From Nitrospinaceae bacterium (GTDB taxonomy: Bacteria > Nitrospinota > Nitrospinia > Nitrospinales > VA-1), in NCBI GenBank assembly GCA_029261595.1, contig JAJDAZ010000002.1, positions 1 to 64,000 on the forward strand: a DNA stretch of 64,000 bases, in the 5' to 3' direction. Under the pieces are notes generated by a model. The model did no database searches. It had not been told where the DNA came from and saw only the letters and a list, made by a program, of their open reading frames with translations. This document shows, piece after piece, positions 53,786 through 61,990 of this stretch. Made by a program: the position numbers and the translations under genes. The first letter of the stretch is position 1. Every line of letters starts with the position of its first letter.

Positions 53786-53924
53786 ACGGTTCCCTATAGT
53801 CCGTATTGTCCGGTCAGGAAAACCATCCATTCATTAACCCACCTTGGGAGCGTCCGCTCCCTCCAGACACGGATCACTTCTGGTTCCTGTTTTTGCACTG
53901 TCATAAAATTATGAGTATGGGTAG

Positions 53925-53965
53925 AAATAAAAAACCGGGCCGTTCCAAAGTTCTGGAAGGCCCGG
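53925..53965 (-). terminator. Rho-independent terminator of the glycine-zipper lipoprotein gene
   Basis: CCGGGCC (53935-53941) pairs with GGCCCGG (53959-53965), with inner TTCC/GGAA pairing. On the minus strand it is followed by TTTTTTATTT. It lies about 100 bp beyond the stop of the leftward gene at 54067. Confidence 0.7.
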
Positions 53966-54066
53966 CCCGATTGCGAAAAATTATGTAAGGTATGAGGCTT
54001 CGAGATATCATCTGAAATCAGGAGCTATTCCCTTCTTCCAAAGTCACCTTGCCGCCAACCGATCAA

Positions 54067-54312
54067 CTATTGCAATAAAGAATCCCTTTTGATTTGATCT
54101 ATTCGTATATCGTGCTCTCTTTGATCGATTGCGCCACTTTTTAAATCGTCCTCTACCTTTTCCTTTTGGCGTTTCAGGTGAAATTCATACCCGCCGGCGC
54201 CGGCCACCGCACCCACTCCAGCGCCCAGGCCCACATTCCCAGCTGTGCTGGAACAACCGGAACTGACCGCAAAAAACAGCAACAAAGAACCTATCAATAC
54301 CGCTCTTTTCAT
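54067..54312 (-). CDS. Glycine-zipper lipoprotein
   Basis: 81 residues. The signal peptide ends in a lipobox (AVSSGC), so Cys20 is lipidated. GNVGLGAGVGAVAGAGG is a glycine-zipper segment like that of SlyB/Lpp-associated lipoproteins. The C-terminal half is a charged helix (KEKVEDDLKSGAIDQREHDIRIDQIKRDSL). Probably an outer-membrane-attached envelope protein; the exact role is unknown. It has its own terminator. Confidence 0.8.
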   Translation of the reverse strand: MKRAVLIGSLLLFFAVSSGCSSTAGNVGLGAGVGAVAGAGGYEFHLKRQKEKVEDDLKSGAIDQREHDIRIDQIKRDSLLQ

Positions 54313-54796
54313 AAATTACCTGCCTTTCAGAGAATTTCCCAATCATAAAGTGAAGGGAAAAGTGGATGGATATACCAGCGTTTGACCGATGAACCTCCCA
54401 TCACAGGAATTTCGCTGATTCCCATAATTCCAAAACCGAAAAAAATAATCCGATAGGGTCATCATATAACATGCCCTCAAAAAATCAAAAACCCAAATTA
54501 AAAAAATTCCAAATGGGCTTTTTGCGGTATGCATTGGCGGGCTGATGGAAAAGACTCGAAGGTTTTTCCAACGGCTTAAATCGCGCTTCCCTTTTTTCCC
54601 TATTCCCTTTTGAGAGTTTAAAAAAAGGGGTAGGAGGGAGGTGATGCGCTAGATACTATTTCGCGTCCAAATAAGAAAGTATTGGGCCTTGTAGACGGAC
54701 TTAGCTTTTGGGAAGAATTGTGGGTTCAGACCAAAAATGGAAAAACAAGCCGGGAAGGATTGCCCGTCGTGAGCAAATTCCCCCTCCAAAGAGGAG
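54313..54796. other. Intergenic region between lipoprotein gene and tRNA-Leu
   Basis: 484 bp, no gene seen. It has a loose inverted repeat of C/T-rich and G/A-rich blocks (54590-54640: CCTATTCCC and GGGGTAGG). The plus-strand frame starting at 54682 runs through the tRNA and is rejected. Confidence 0.3.
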
Positions 54797-54880
54797 TGCC
54801 GGAGGACGGACTCGAACCGTCACACCCTTGCGGATACAGGATTTTGAATCCTGCGCGTCTACCAATTTCACCACTCCGGC
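54797..54880 (-). tRNA. tRNA-Leu (anticodon CAA)
   Basis: Read on the minus strand, the acceptor arms GCCGGAG and CTCCGGC pair over 7 bp with discriminator A. The D-arm sequence is GTGGTGAAATTGGTAGACGC. The anticodon stem CAGGA/TCCTG encloses the loop TTCAAAA, so the anticodon is CAA. A long variable arm (class II) and the T-arm GGTTCGAGTCC follow. The 3' CCA is not encoded and must be added. Length 84 including the discriminator. Confidence 0.97.
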
Positions 54881-55193
54881 ATAAAAAAAGATGGGTCACG
54901 TTAGCATATGCGGTTATCCATTTCAACCGGTTGGGCTGGACAATTCCTTTTTTACCTTTTTTACCTTGCCCTCTTATTGAGGGTGGATATAAAGGATCTG
55001 CAGGCAAAACACTCTCCTCCTGCTCTGGCTGGATAATTGGGAAGTTTCCAGCCTTCTGACTGCTCCAGACCATCCGGGCTGTTTTGCCCTGGGTAATCGT
55101 GCCTGAAAAATGACTTTTTAAGGGGTGACTTTTTGTTTGGCTCCAGCACTCACAGTCAGAGAGGCCCCAGAACCTTCATTGGCCTGGACCTTG
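54881..55193. other. Intergenic region upstream of tRNA-Leu
   Basis: Holds the tRNA promoter at 54898-54926. The remainder (54930-55193) shows a repeated TTTTTACC word (54949-54964) and no gene or clear terminator for the leftward gene ending at 55194. Confidence 0.3.
54898..54926 (-). promoter_or_regulatory. Promoter of tRNA-Leu
   Basis: On the minus strand, TTGAAA (54926-54921) and TAACGT (54903-54898) are 17 bp apart. The -10 hexamer ends 17 bp before the tRNA 5' end. The -10 is weak, but position and spacing are right. Confidence 0.5.
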
Positions 55194-56990
55194 CTAAAAG
55201 GTAAAACCGATATGGCCGCCTACTTCAACCGCTGTTTCTGTGGTTGGTCGAATTTTGGTGCCTCCGGAAGAGGGGTACTTGATATTCGGTTCCGCGCTGT
55301 CGAGCGTGCAATGCGCCCCCAGGATGAAACTGAATAAATTAGCAATGGGAACGGAAACTCCTGCATTCACCCCGCCCTTAACTGCAAATTGATTCACCTC
55401 ATCTTTAACGGTGGCAAACGGCAACGCCGTGCCTCTTTGATCCGCATCAAATTTATAGTGAAGATATCCGGGAGCGAACCAGAGGTGACCGAAAAGAATA
55501 ACGCCATTATAGACGGAGCTGGTTCCCAGGCCGAATTTCGGTCCAAAAAAGAGGGTGCGCATCTTCAGATCGAGGATATGGCTGAAAAAGGGACCGCCGC
55601 CGGAAACCTGCTCGGTGAGCAGGTAATTATAATAGCCGTAAGCAAAAAGAAGCCCTGTGGTGATATCAACCCCGTTATAACGTCCTTCAAGCCCGGCCAA
55701 TCCACCCAGTCTAAAAAAATCCAGGGAAAGTTTTCGGGCCAGGGCAACTGTTATCGGTGTCAGGGAAGAATTATTTCCAGATATATCGGCAAGAAACCCT
55801 GGGCGGGAACTGTCACCTTTTCTATCCGTCAGGTCCGAAAATCCGCCTCCAAAAATGCTAAACAAAGGAGTGAGGCCATTATACGTTCCGGGTCGGAATT
55901 CCAAAGAAGCATCAGGGGTTGTCCGGTTGTTTCCAAAAGGTTCAAAATTGTCCTGTCCAACCTTAATTTCCGAGCCTAAGTGGTGATTAGCGCCTGTCTT
56001 AAACGTCCAACGTGGGGATCTTATGATAGGACCGCCAGGCCCTTCCTCAAACGGAAACGGGTCTTCTCTGGCAGGGTAAATAATCTTTTCATTTGCCAGA
56101 ATGAAGTCGTTGCCCTGGTAAGGGGGCTGGAAACTTTTCAGCCATTCGCGAGTCAACCTCTTTTGCCCTAACGGGTCTTTGACAACCACATAGCGATAGG
56201 GACCCTTTATTAATTTACCCTGGGTTTTTGTTTTCTTGCCGGGGCCCCGCTCTCCGCCATACGTGGTGACCGGTTTGCGTTTGGGTTTTTCGGGTGGGCA
56301 ATCGGGCAACTCCATTTTCTTGCTTAAGTGTTCTGCATAGCCATCCAATCTTTTTTTGATGACCTTATAAAAGAAAATATCGTCAATTTTTCCCGAAACT
56401 TCGGTATTGAAATTCACCAAGGCCCGGCAGGTTTCTTTGGGAAAAGGACAGGGATCTGTTGAGGCCGAAACGCTCTTGGCTAATTCGGAGAACCAGGTCC
56501 CCGTCTCATCTATATACTTACCGAATTCATCGATGGTTGCGGATTTACCCGGAACGGCCGGTGGCGGCCCAAGGTTTTTTGGCATGGGCCAGTCCGATTT
56601 TTCCAACTCAATGAGGAGGTCCACCCATTTATAAAGAGTCCACGATCCCTTACATACCCGGGCTCGTAAATGCTCGTCTGTGATGTGTAAATTGTGCCAG
56701 ATTTCATAAAATCCCTCGATTGAACATTCATTGAACTTTATGCCGGTAAGCTTAGGAGGATCTGGAAGATCTAATTCGTCTAATTGTTTAATAGCGACCA
56801 GGACATCGCTATTTTCGATGTCACAATTCTCATCAAGCCACCACCCACCTTTTCCAAATAACCCCTTCATTCGGTCTTTCAAATGGATACCGATTTCTTC
56901 CTCAGGAGATTTTGCAAGGGCAGTTGTCGAAGTGGAGAAAACTACCAAAAGAGTGAAACAAACAATTACTAATACACGGTGTTTACCCAT
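55194..56990 (-). CDS. Exported protein with N-terminal helical domain and C-terminal outer-membrane barrel, unknown function
   Basis: 598 residues. The signal peptide ends near STTALA-KSPEEE. Residues 27-235 are mostly helical with conserved-looking Trp and Cys pairs (GGWWLDENCDIENSD, FNECSIEGFYEIW, CPFPKETC), then a basic Pro/Lys-rich linker (about 230-265). From about 325 the chain alternates amphipathic beta strands (KIRTLFFGPKFG-type segments) and ends in GGHIGFTF, with a terminal Phe as in outer-membrane barrels. So a periplasmic domain is fused to a barrel of about 12 strands. Not recognised as a named family. Single gene with its own promoter region. Confidence 0.75.
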   Translation of the reverse strand: MGKHRVLVIVCFTLLVVFSTSTTALAKSPEEEIGIHLKDRMKGLFGKGGWWLDENCDIENSDVLVAIKQLDELDLPDPPKLTGIKFNECSIEGFYEIWHNLHITDEHLRARVCKGSWTLYKWVDLLIELEKSDWPMPKNLGPPPAVPGKSATIDEFGKYIDETGTWFSELAKSVSASTDPCPFPKETCRALVNFNTEVSGKIDDIFFYKVIKKRLDGYAEHLSKKMELPDCPPEKPKRKPVTTYGGERGPGKKTKTQGKLIKGPYRYVVVKDPLGQKRLTREWLKSFQPPYQGNDFILANEKIIYPAREDPFPFEEGPGGPIIRSPRWTFKTGANHHLGSEIKVGQDNFEPFGNNRTTPDASLEFRPGTYNGLTPLFSIFGGGFSDLTDRKGDSSRPGFLADISGNNSSLTPITVALARKLSLDFFRLGGLAGLEGRYNGVDITTGLLFAYGYYNYLLTEQVSGGGPFFSHILDLKMRTLFFGPKFGLGTSSVYNGVILFGHLWFAPGYLHYKFDADQRGTALPFATVKDEVNQFAVKGGVNAGVSVPIANLFSFILGAHCTLDSAEPNIKYPSSGGTKIRPTTETAVEVGGHIGFTF

Positions 56991-57177
56991 TATGCGTTTC
57001 TCCTTCTATACGCTATACGAACGATTTTACTTTTCAGGAGGCAAATATATTTCGATTTAACCTATTAGTTTGTATAGTAATTTATTATAAGTTATACGTT
57101 AATAGGAGGAAAATAGGCAATTTTAGAGTTGAGTATACAATTATTTTAGCCAAAATAGCCGGGCGGAGGTTCTTGAT

Positions 57178-57849
57178 ATGGCTAGCCGATTGTTTTTTAA
57201 TTCCACAGGACAAAGGGCCGGTCAGATGGATGCGTTTCAAAGAAGGGGTTTCCTCCCAATTATTTTGGCGGTATTATTGATTGCCATTGGTTTTTTACCA
57301 GCAGGTTGTACCGGTGGCCTCAATGTGGAGCGGTACACCAATCTTCAATCCACCGCTAAGCGCTTTACGGTCTGCCACGGTTATGGATGCGTTTTTCTTT
57401 CTTCTGCTTCCCTCACAAGACATCAATGGCAAGAGTTGATTGTTCTGTTTCAACCACCTGCCACCAATGCGCAATGGGAGCGTCGTAAAATAGCGGAAGC
57501 TATCGGCCTGATGGAACAGTTTGTAGGCGACGCCACAGGGACCTCCAGTGATGAGGGCAGAACTTCTTTCATTTTTCCGACCCCCGGACAGATGGATTGC
57601 ATTGACGAGACGGTCAACACGTCTCTCTACCTGCATTTTCTGGAGGATGCCGGGTTTTTGGTCTGGCATGAAGTTGCGGACCCCGTTCGGCGGGGTTATT
57701 TGCTGGACGGGAATTGGCCGCATAACAGCGCTGTGGTCAAGGAAAAAGAATCCGGGCGAGGTTTTGCCGTGGATTCCTGGTTTTTTGATAACGGTAGGGA
57801 ACCTTCGATCGTTCCCGTTGAAGAATGGCTGGCCGGTTGGCGGCCTTGA
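57178..57849 (+). CDS. Lipoprotein of unknown function
   Basis: 223 residues with GGAGG eight bases before the ATG. A hydrophobic segment at about 26-43 ends in LPAGC, so Cys44 is probably lipidated; the long n-region is unusual, and Met17 is an alternative start. The rest is globular, with conserved-looking segments FTVCHGYGCVFLS and GQMDCIDETVNTSLYLHFL plus a C-terminal DSWFFDNG. These three (Cys, Asp/Glu, Asp) could form an active site, but no family is known to me. It is divergent from the barrel protein and convergent with the TPR gene. Confidence 0.7.
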   Translation: MASRLFFNSTGQRAGQMDAFQRRGFLPIILAVLLIAIGFLPAGCTGGLNVERYTNLQSTAKRFTVCHGYGCVFLSSASLTRHQWQELIVLFQPPATNAQWERRKIAEAIGLMEQFVGDATGTSSDEGRTSFIFPTPGQMDCIDETVNTSLYLHFLEDAGFLVWHEVADPVRRGYLLDGNWPHNSAVVKEKESGRGFAVDSWFFDNGREPSIVPVEEWLAGWRP

Positions 57850-57994
57850 CCGTTAATTGTGAGAGAAAAATGATTTCCGTCCTATTGTCATGCAAACCCC
57901 TGGCAAATAATTTTAACCTTGAAAATGATAGCTCCTTGGCAGAGATTCCTTATATTTTTCCTCCGCAACCTTTCGACTCATCGGGATCACTCTT

Positions 57995-59797
57995 TTATCT
58001 ATCCTGGGATAGGCCGTGGGAACTGACAATGAGCTCACGGATTTTTTCTGCCTGAGGTTGGTCCGGGTCCAGGGTCAGGGACCGCGAAAAATAAGCGATT
58101 CCCTGCCCAGGCCGACTCAAATGATAAAAATTCAGGATGCCCAGGTTCCGGAAGGCTGAAGAATATTTCGGGTTCAGCTCGACGGCCTTTTTAAAATGCT
58201 CCTCGGCAAGCCCGAAACTTTTCTCATCCAGATAAATTTCCCCCAGTTTTGCGTGCACCTCCGGGACGCCGGGATCCCGTTTTTCCGCTTGGTGAAACAG
58301 TTTTAAGGCTTTCTCAATATGGCCCCTGGCCAGATACAAATCGCCCAGGTTGTAATTGGGAGCAAAAGCCCAGGGGGCTAGTTTGAGTGACTTTTCGTAA
58401 TAAAAAATCGCTTTTTCCGTATCACCTGCCTGGCCGTGAGCTCTTCCCAGGTTGATCAACGGGCGCACGATCCGTGGGGATTTTTTGCGCGCATCCTCCC
58501 ATAAAGTCACCTCGCTCCGCCAGACAAGATTTCTTTGGACCGTCACCGCTCCGAGGAAACTCGTCAGAACGACCAGCAGAAAAAATACGGTGGCCTTTTT
58601 ATTGTGTTGCTTCATTCGCCGGTCGGTCTCAATCCATCGAAACATTGTAATTGCGAACAACAGATAAAACCCGTAGGCGGCGAGATAGGTCCTATGTTCT
58701 GCCGCCAGATCATGCAGAGTCACGATGGATGAGGAGGGCGACAGAAGAAGGAAATACCAGGCGATGCAAAAAAAATAAAGCCGCGAACCCTGGGTTCGGG
58801 CCGTCAAAATAAACAGCGCTCCGATCCCAGCTACCGGAACGAGGAAGCGCAAGGAGAGTAATTTAGTCACGACCGGGATATCCGGATCGATGTTGAGATT
58901 GAAGGGAAACAGCAGGAGTTTCAGATAATAAAATATCAGCACGAAGGGCTGGGTCAGCAGGTAGTTTTTTCTGCCGACCATTTCTTCCGGATTGGACGGG
59001 CCGATCAAAAAAGTTTCGTCCGCCAGAAGCTTTCTAAAAAGCAGAATCCCGGCGAAAAAAAGCATGCCTCCTAGCCACCATCGCCAACGTTTCAAAAACC
59101 GAATCAGGGAGGACTCGTTGTCCGACCGGCAAATCGAATAAAGAAGTAAAACCGCGGGCAGGGTGATGAGGGTCTGCTTCACGCTGAACCCCAAAAGAAA
59201 TACCGCCATTAGAAGCGGGAGACCCCATCCAAATTTGATGGATGCCGAAGGGGTGCCCCTGCTTTCGAACCAGGATATAAATAGAAAGACTCCGCCCAGA
59301 TAAAACGTCGCCGCCATGACCTCGGACCGGCTCATGATGTAAATCACCGATTCGGTTTGCAGGGGATGACAAAGGAACAAAACGGCGGTGAACAGGGAAA
59401 GGACCCAAAGGCACTCTCGGCTACCAATTGTAGAGTGCTGCAACAAACTCCGGCAGATTTTTTCGGTGATAAAAAAAAGCAACAGGGCGTTGAAAATATG
59501 AAACGCGAGATTGAAAAGATGATAGCCGAACGGCCGGGTTTCTCCCAAAGAAGCGTTGACAGCAAGAGACATCTGCAGGAGGCCTCGGGAAAAAAATGCC
59601 GTTTTCCAATATTGAAAGGTCAAAATTTCCCCAGGATTTTGCAGGTCCTGGCTATTGACGACATAAGCTACGCTGTCGAACTGAAAGGAATTGTTCAGGT
59701 GATTGCCGTAAATAATTATTCCGAGCAGAACAATCAGGAGACAACACCGCGCCTGGAACCAAAAAAGCGGCGGGTGAACTTTTTCGTCTATGGTCAT
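57995..59797 (-). CDS. TMTC-like membrane protein with C-terminal TPR repeats, copy 2
   Basis: 600 residues. About ten membrane helices (17-420) with NSFQFDSVAYVVNS in the first loop, where TMTC/PMT-type enzymes keep their acidic catalytic residues, then four TPR repeats (about 437-590). Its stop codon is followed by no clear terminator, and its start overlaps the stop of the longer paralogue at 59794 by 4 bp (ATGA). Eukaryotic TMTC1-4 are O-mannosyltransferases. Bacterial relatives are mostly uncharacterised and may glycosylate exported proteins using a polyprenyl-phosphate sugar. Confidence 0.8.
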   Translation of the reverse strand: MTIDEKVHPPLFWFQARCCLLIVLLGIIIYGNHLNNSFQFDSVAYVVNSQDLQNPGEILTFQYWKTAFFSRGLLQMSLAVNASLGETRPFGYHLFNLAFHIFNALLLFFITEKICRSLLQHSTIGSRECLWVLSLFTAVLFLCHPLQTESVIYIMSRSEVMAATFYLGGVFLFISWFESRGTPSASIKFGWGLPLLMAVFLLGFSVKQTLITLPAVLLLYSICRSDNESSLIRFLKRWRWWLGGMLFFAGILLFRKLLADETFLIGPSNPEEMVGRKNYLLTQPFVLIFYYLKLLLFPFNLNIDPDIPVVTKLLSLRFLVPVAGIGALFILTARTQGSRLYFFCIAWYFLLLSPSSSIVTLHDLAAEHRTYLAAYGFYLLFAITMFRWIETDRRMKQHNKKATVFFLLVVLTSFLGAVTVQRNLVWRSEVTLWEDARKKSPRIVRPLINLGRAHGQAGDTEKAIFYYEKSLKLAPWAFAPNYNLGDLYLARGHIEKALKLFHQAEKRDPGVPEVHAKLGEIYLDEKSFGLAEEHFKKAVELNPKYSSAFRNLGILNFYHLSRPGQGIAYFSRSLTLDPDQPQAEKIRELIVSSHGLSQDR

Positions 59798-61710
59798 GGG
59801 TTGTTTGCTTTTTCCAGAGTCAGGGCGATCTCAAGCAACTGATGGGCTCTGGCGTTTTCGGGTCGCAGGAGGATCAGCCGCTGTAGATGAGGGATCGCCT
59901 GTGTGGGCCTTTTTTGAATCATGTAAATATTGGCCAGATTGTTGTGGATCTCAAAGTTGTCTGCGCCCAGGACGAGAGTTTTTCGGAACGCTTCTTCGGC
60001 AAGGCCGTATTGTTTGAGGGTCCAGAAAATGACTCCGATATTATTATGCGCTTCCCGATGATCCGGGTCGGACTTTAGAGTGAGACGGTATTGCGCCAAG
60101 GCATCGTCCATCCTGGTCAATGCCCGGTAAGCGTTGCCCAGTTCAAAATGATACGTGGCCCTGTGCGGTTTCATTTCCACCGCTTTGACAAAAAACGGGA
60201 GAGCTTCTTCGGTCCGGTTCAAATGAGTTCTCACCCGTCCCGCATTGAAAAAGGCGGCGGCTTTCTGGGAACCGAGCAGGATCGCCCGGTCAAATGCCAT
60301 TCCGGCTTCCTGCCATTTTTTCTGCCGGGAATGGATGAAACCCAGGTTTATATGAGCGTCCGTGTATTCCGGGTCGATGTTCAAAACCGCTTCCAGTTCC
60401 AGCATCGCGTCATCCAGTTTTTCCTGGGCCAGATAGGCGGCGGCAAGGTTGTTGCGGACGAGCGCTTTTTTAGGGGACTTCGTCGCTGTGTCCCGCCACA
60501 AACGAATTTCCGTGCTGAAGTCAAAACCGCGATCAAGCGTCAGAAGCGCAAAAATAGATAAAAGGGTGAAGACCATCGGCAGTCGGAATAGGGGCGCGCG
60601 GACCGCAGTCAATAGTCCGATTCCCAGAACCAGGCAAATGCCGATGCTCGGCAGATAGATTCTATGCTCGGAGACAATCTGCTTGAGCGGAATAAAACTG
60701 GAGGTGGGAAATATTGTGACCAATGCCCAAAGACCCGCGAACATCGCAAGGCGAGATTTCTGAAGGGACAAACTCACGCCCAAAAGGACTATAGCCGCCC
60801 CTCCAGCCATCCACTCAGGATCGAGAAACCCCGACACCAGGCGGATATCCGGCTCAAAATTGAGATTGAACGGCAAGAAAAGTTTCACCAAGTAATATGA
60901 AACAAGGACCTTCATCTGGGTTAAGAAATACAATCCGCGATCCATCGATAGAGATCCTGGATCATTCGGCAAAGTGAATATACCGCCCGTCTGGGCATAG
61001 CGGAACCCCAGGTAAACCAGCATGGGGGAAAGGACGAGCAGGGTCATCCAAGCCAGTTTTTTCGTCGCCATTTTTGGAGTCTGGAACCACAGAAAGATCA
61101 TCCCCATCGCCGGGAGGGTGACGATGATGCCCTTGCTTCCCGACCCCAGAAAGAAAAACAGTATTACCAGAAGCGTGAACAGCAGTTTTTGCGGTTTCTG
61201 CCGGGGCTCTTTGGCCTCAACCGTTCGAATGAAATAATAAAATCCGAGTAGATAAACCAGGGTGACCAAAAGGGAGGACCGGCTGGCGAGATAGGCGACC
61301 GGTTCCACCGCCAGAGGATGCATGAGGTGGATGGCCGCGGCCAACAGGGGAAGAGAGGCCAGCCGACGGCGGATATCCCGGGATTCCAGAGTGAGTAGCC
61401 GCTGGGACAAAAAATACAGCGTGATCCCCGCGCAAATATGAAGCAGGATATTGACGAGGTGGAATCCGAAAACATCCAACTGCCCCACTTCTCGATTCAC
61501 CGCGTAGGTCAATAAAACCACCGAACGGTTGAAAATATTTTCGATTCCGACCAGGGCTTGGAAATCCCGCAAGTTTTTGATATGGGGGTTGTCGACAATG
61601 GCGTGGAGGTCGTCATACATAAACGGGGACCGGAGCGTTCCGAAACAGACCGCCATGCCCAGCAAGCTCAAAATGGAAATTGCCTGAATCTGTGTGTAAA
61701 CTTTTCTCAT
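59794..61710 (-). CDS. TMTC-like membrane protein with C-terminal TPR repeats, copy 1
   Basis: 638 residues with the same plan as its neighbour: first-loop motif SPFMYDDLHAIVDNPHIKNL (acidic DD), about ten helices to residue 410, then about six TPR repeats (NNLAAAYLAQEKLDDAMLEL onward). The YDD in loop 1 keeps the catalytic acidic pair; the neighbour has FDS. The two genes are adjacent, in the same order and coupled by ATGA, consistent with duplication. Probably works at the periplasmic face. Substrates unknown. Confidence 0.82.
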   Translation of the reverse strand: MRKVYTQIQAISILSLLGMAVCFGTLRSPFMYDDLHAIVDNPHIKNLRDFQALVGIENIFNRSVVLLTYAVNREVGQLDVFGFHLVNILLHICAGITLYFLSQRLLTLESRDIRRRLASLPLLAAAIHLMHPLAVEPVAYLASRSSLLVTLVYLLGFYYFIRTVEAKEPRQKPQKLLFTLLVILFFFLGSGSKGIIVTLPAMGMIFLWFQTPKMATKKLAWMTLLVLSPMLVYLGFRYAQTGGIFTLPNDPGSLSMDRGLYFLTQMKVLVSYYLVKLFLPFNLNFEPDIRLVSGFLDPEWMAGGAAIVLLGVSLSLQKSRLAMFAGLWALVTIFPTSSFIPLKQIVSEHRIYLPSIGICLVLGIGLLTAVRAPLFRLPMVFTLLSIFALLTLDRGFDFSTEIRLWRDTATKSPKKALVRNNLAAAYLAQEKLDDAMLELEAVLNIDPEYTDAHINLGFIHSRQKKWQEAGMAFDRAILLGSQKAAAFFNAGRVRTHLNRTEEALPFFVKAVEMKPHRATYHFELGNAYRALTRMDDALAQYRLTLKSDPDHREAHNNIGVIFWTLKQYGLAEEAFRKTLVLGADNFEIHNNLANIYMIQKRPTQAIPHLQRLILLRPENARAHQLLEIALTLEKANNP

Positions 61711-61990
61711 TTCAGTTTCCTGGCCTGCCCAAAGGAAGTTGGGATAAAATAGCGAAGAATCAAAATTCCTCAGCGGTTTTTTTTATTGAAAGATAATCGT
61801 TGGCGCGGCTTCTGTGGATAGGATAACTCGAACGTCATTCATCCTACGGAAAAGAATTCTAACAAAATCAGGGGTTTTTCAGCAACCTGCGAGTCATGAA
61901 CATTTCATTTAATCTCGCGGATGATAAGCTGAGGGTCCCTGAAAAGTTAAAACGGCTTTCGCAAACAGCATTAAAAGAAGGAGAGAAATC

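Noticed and set aside
54682-55059. Plus-strand frame of 125 codons and the opposing minus frame at 54726-55073
   Set aside because: Both run through the tRNA-Leu gene.
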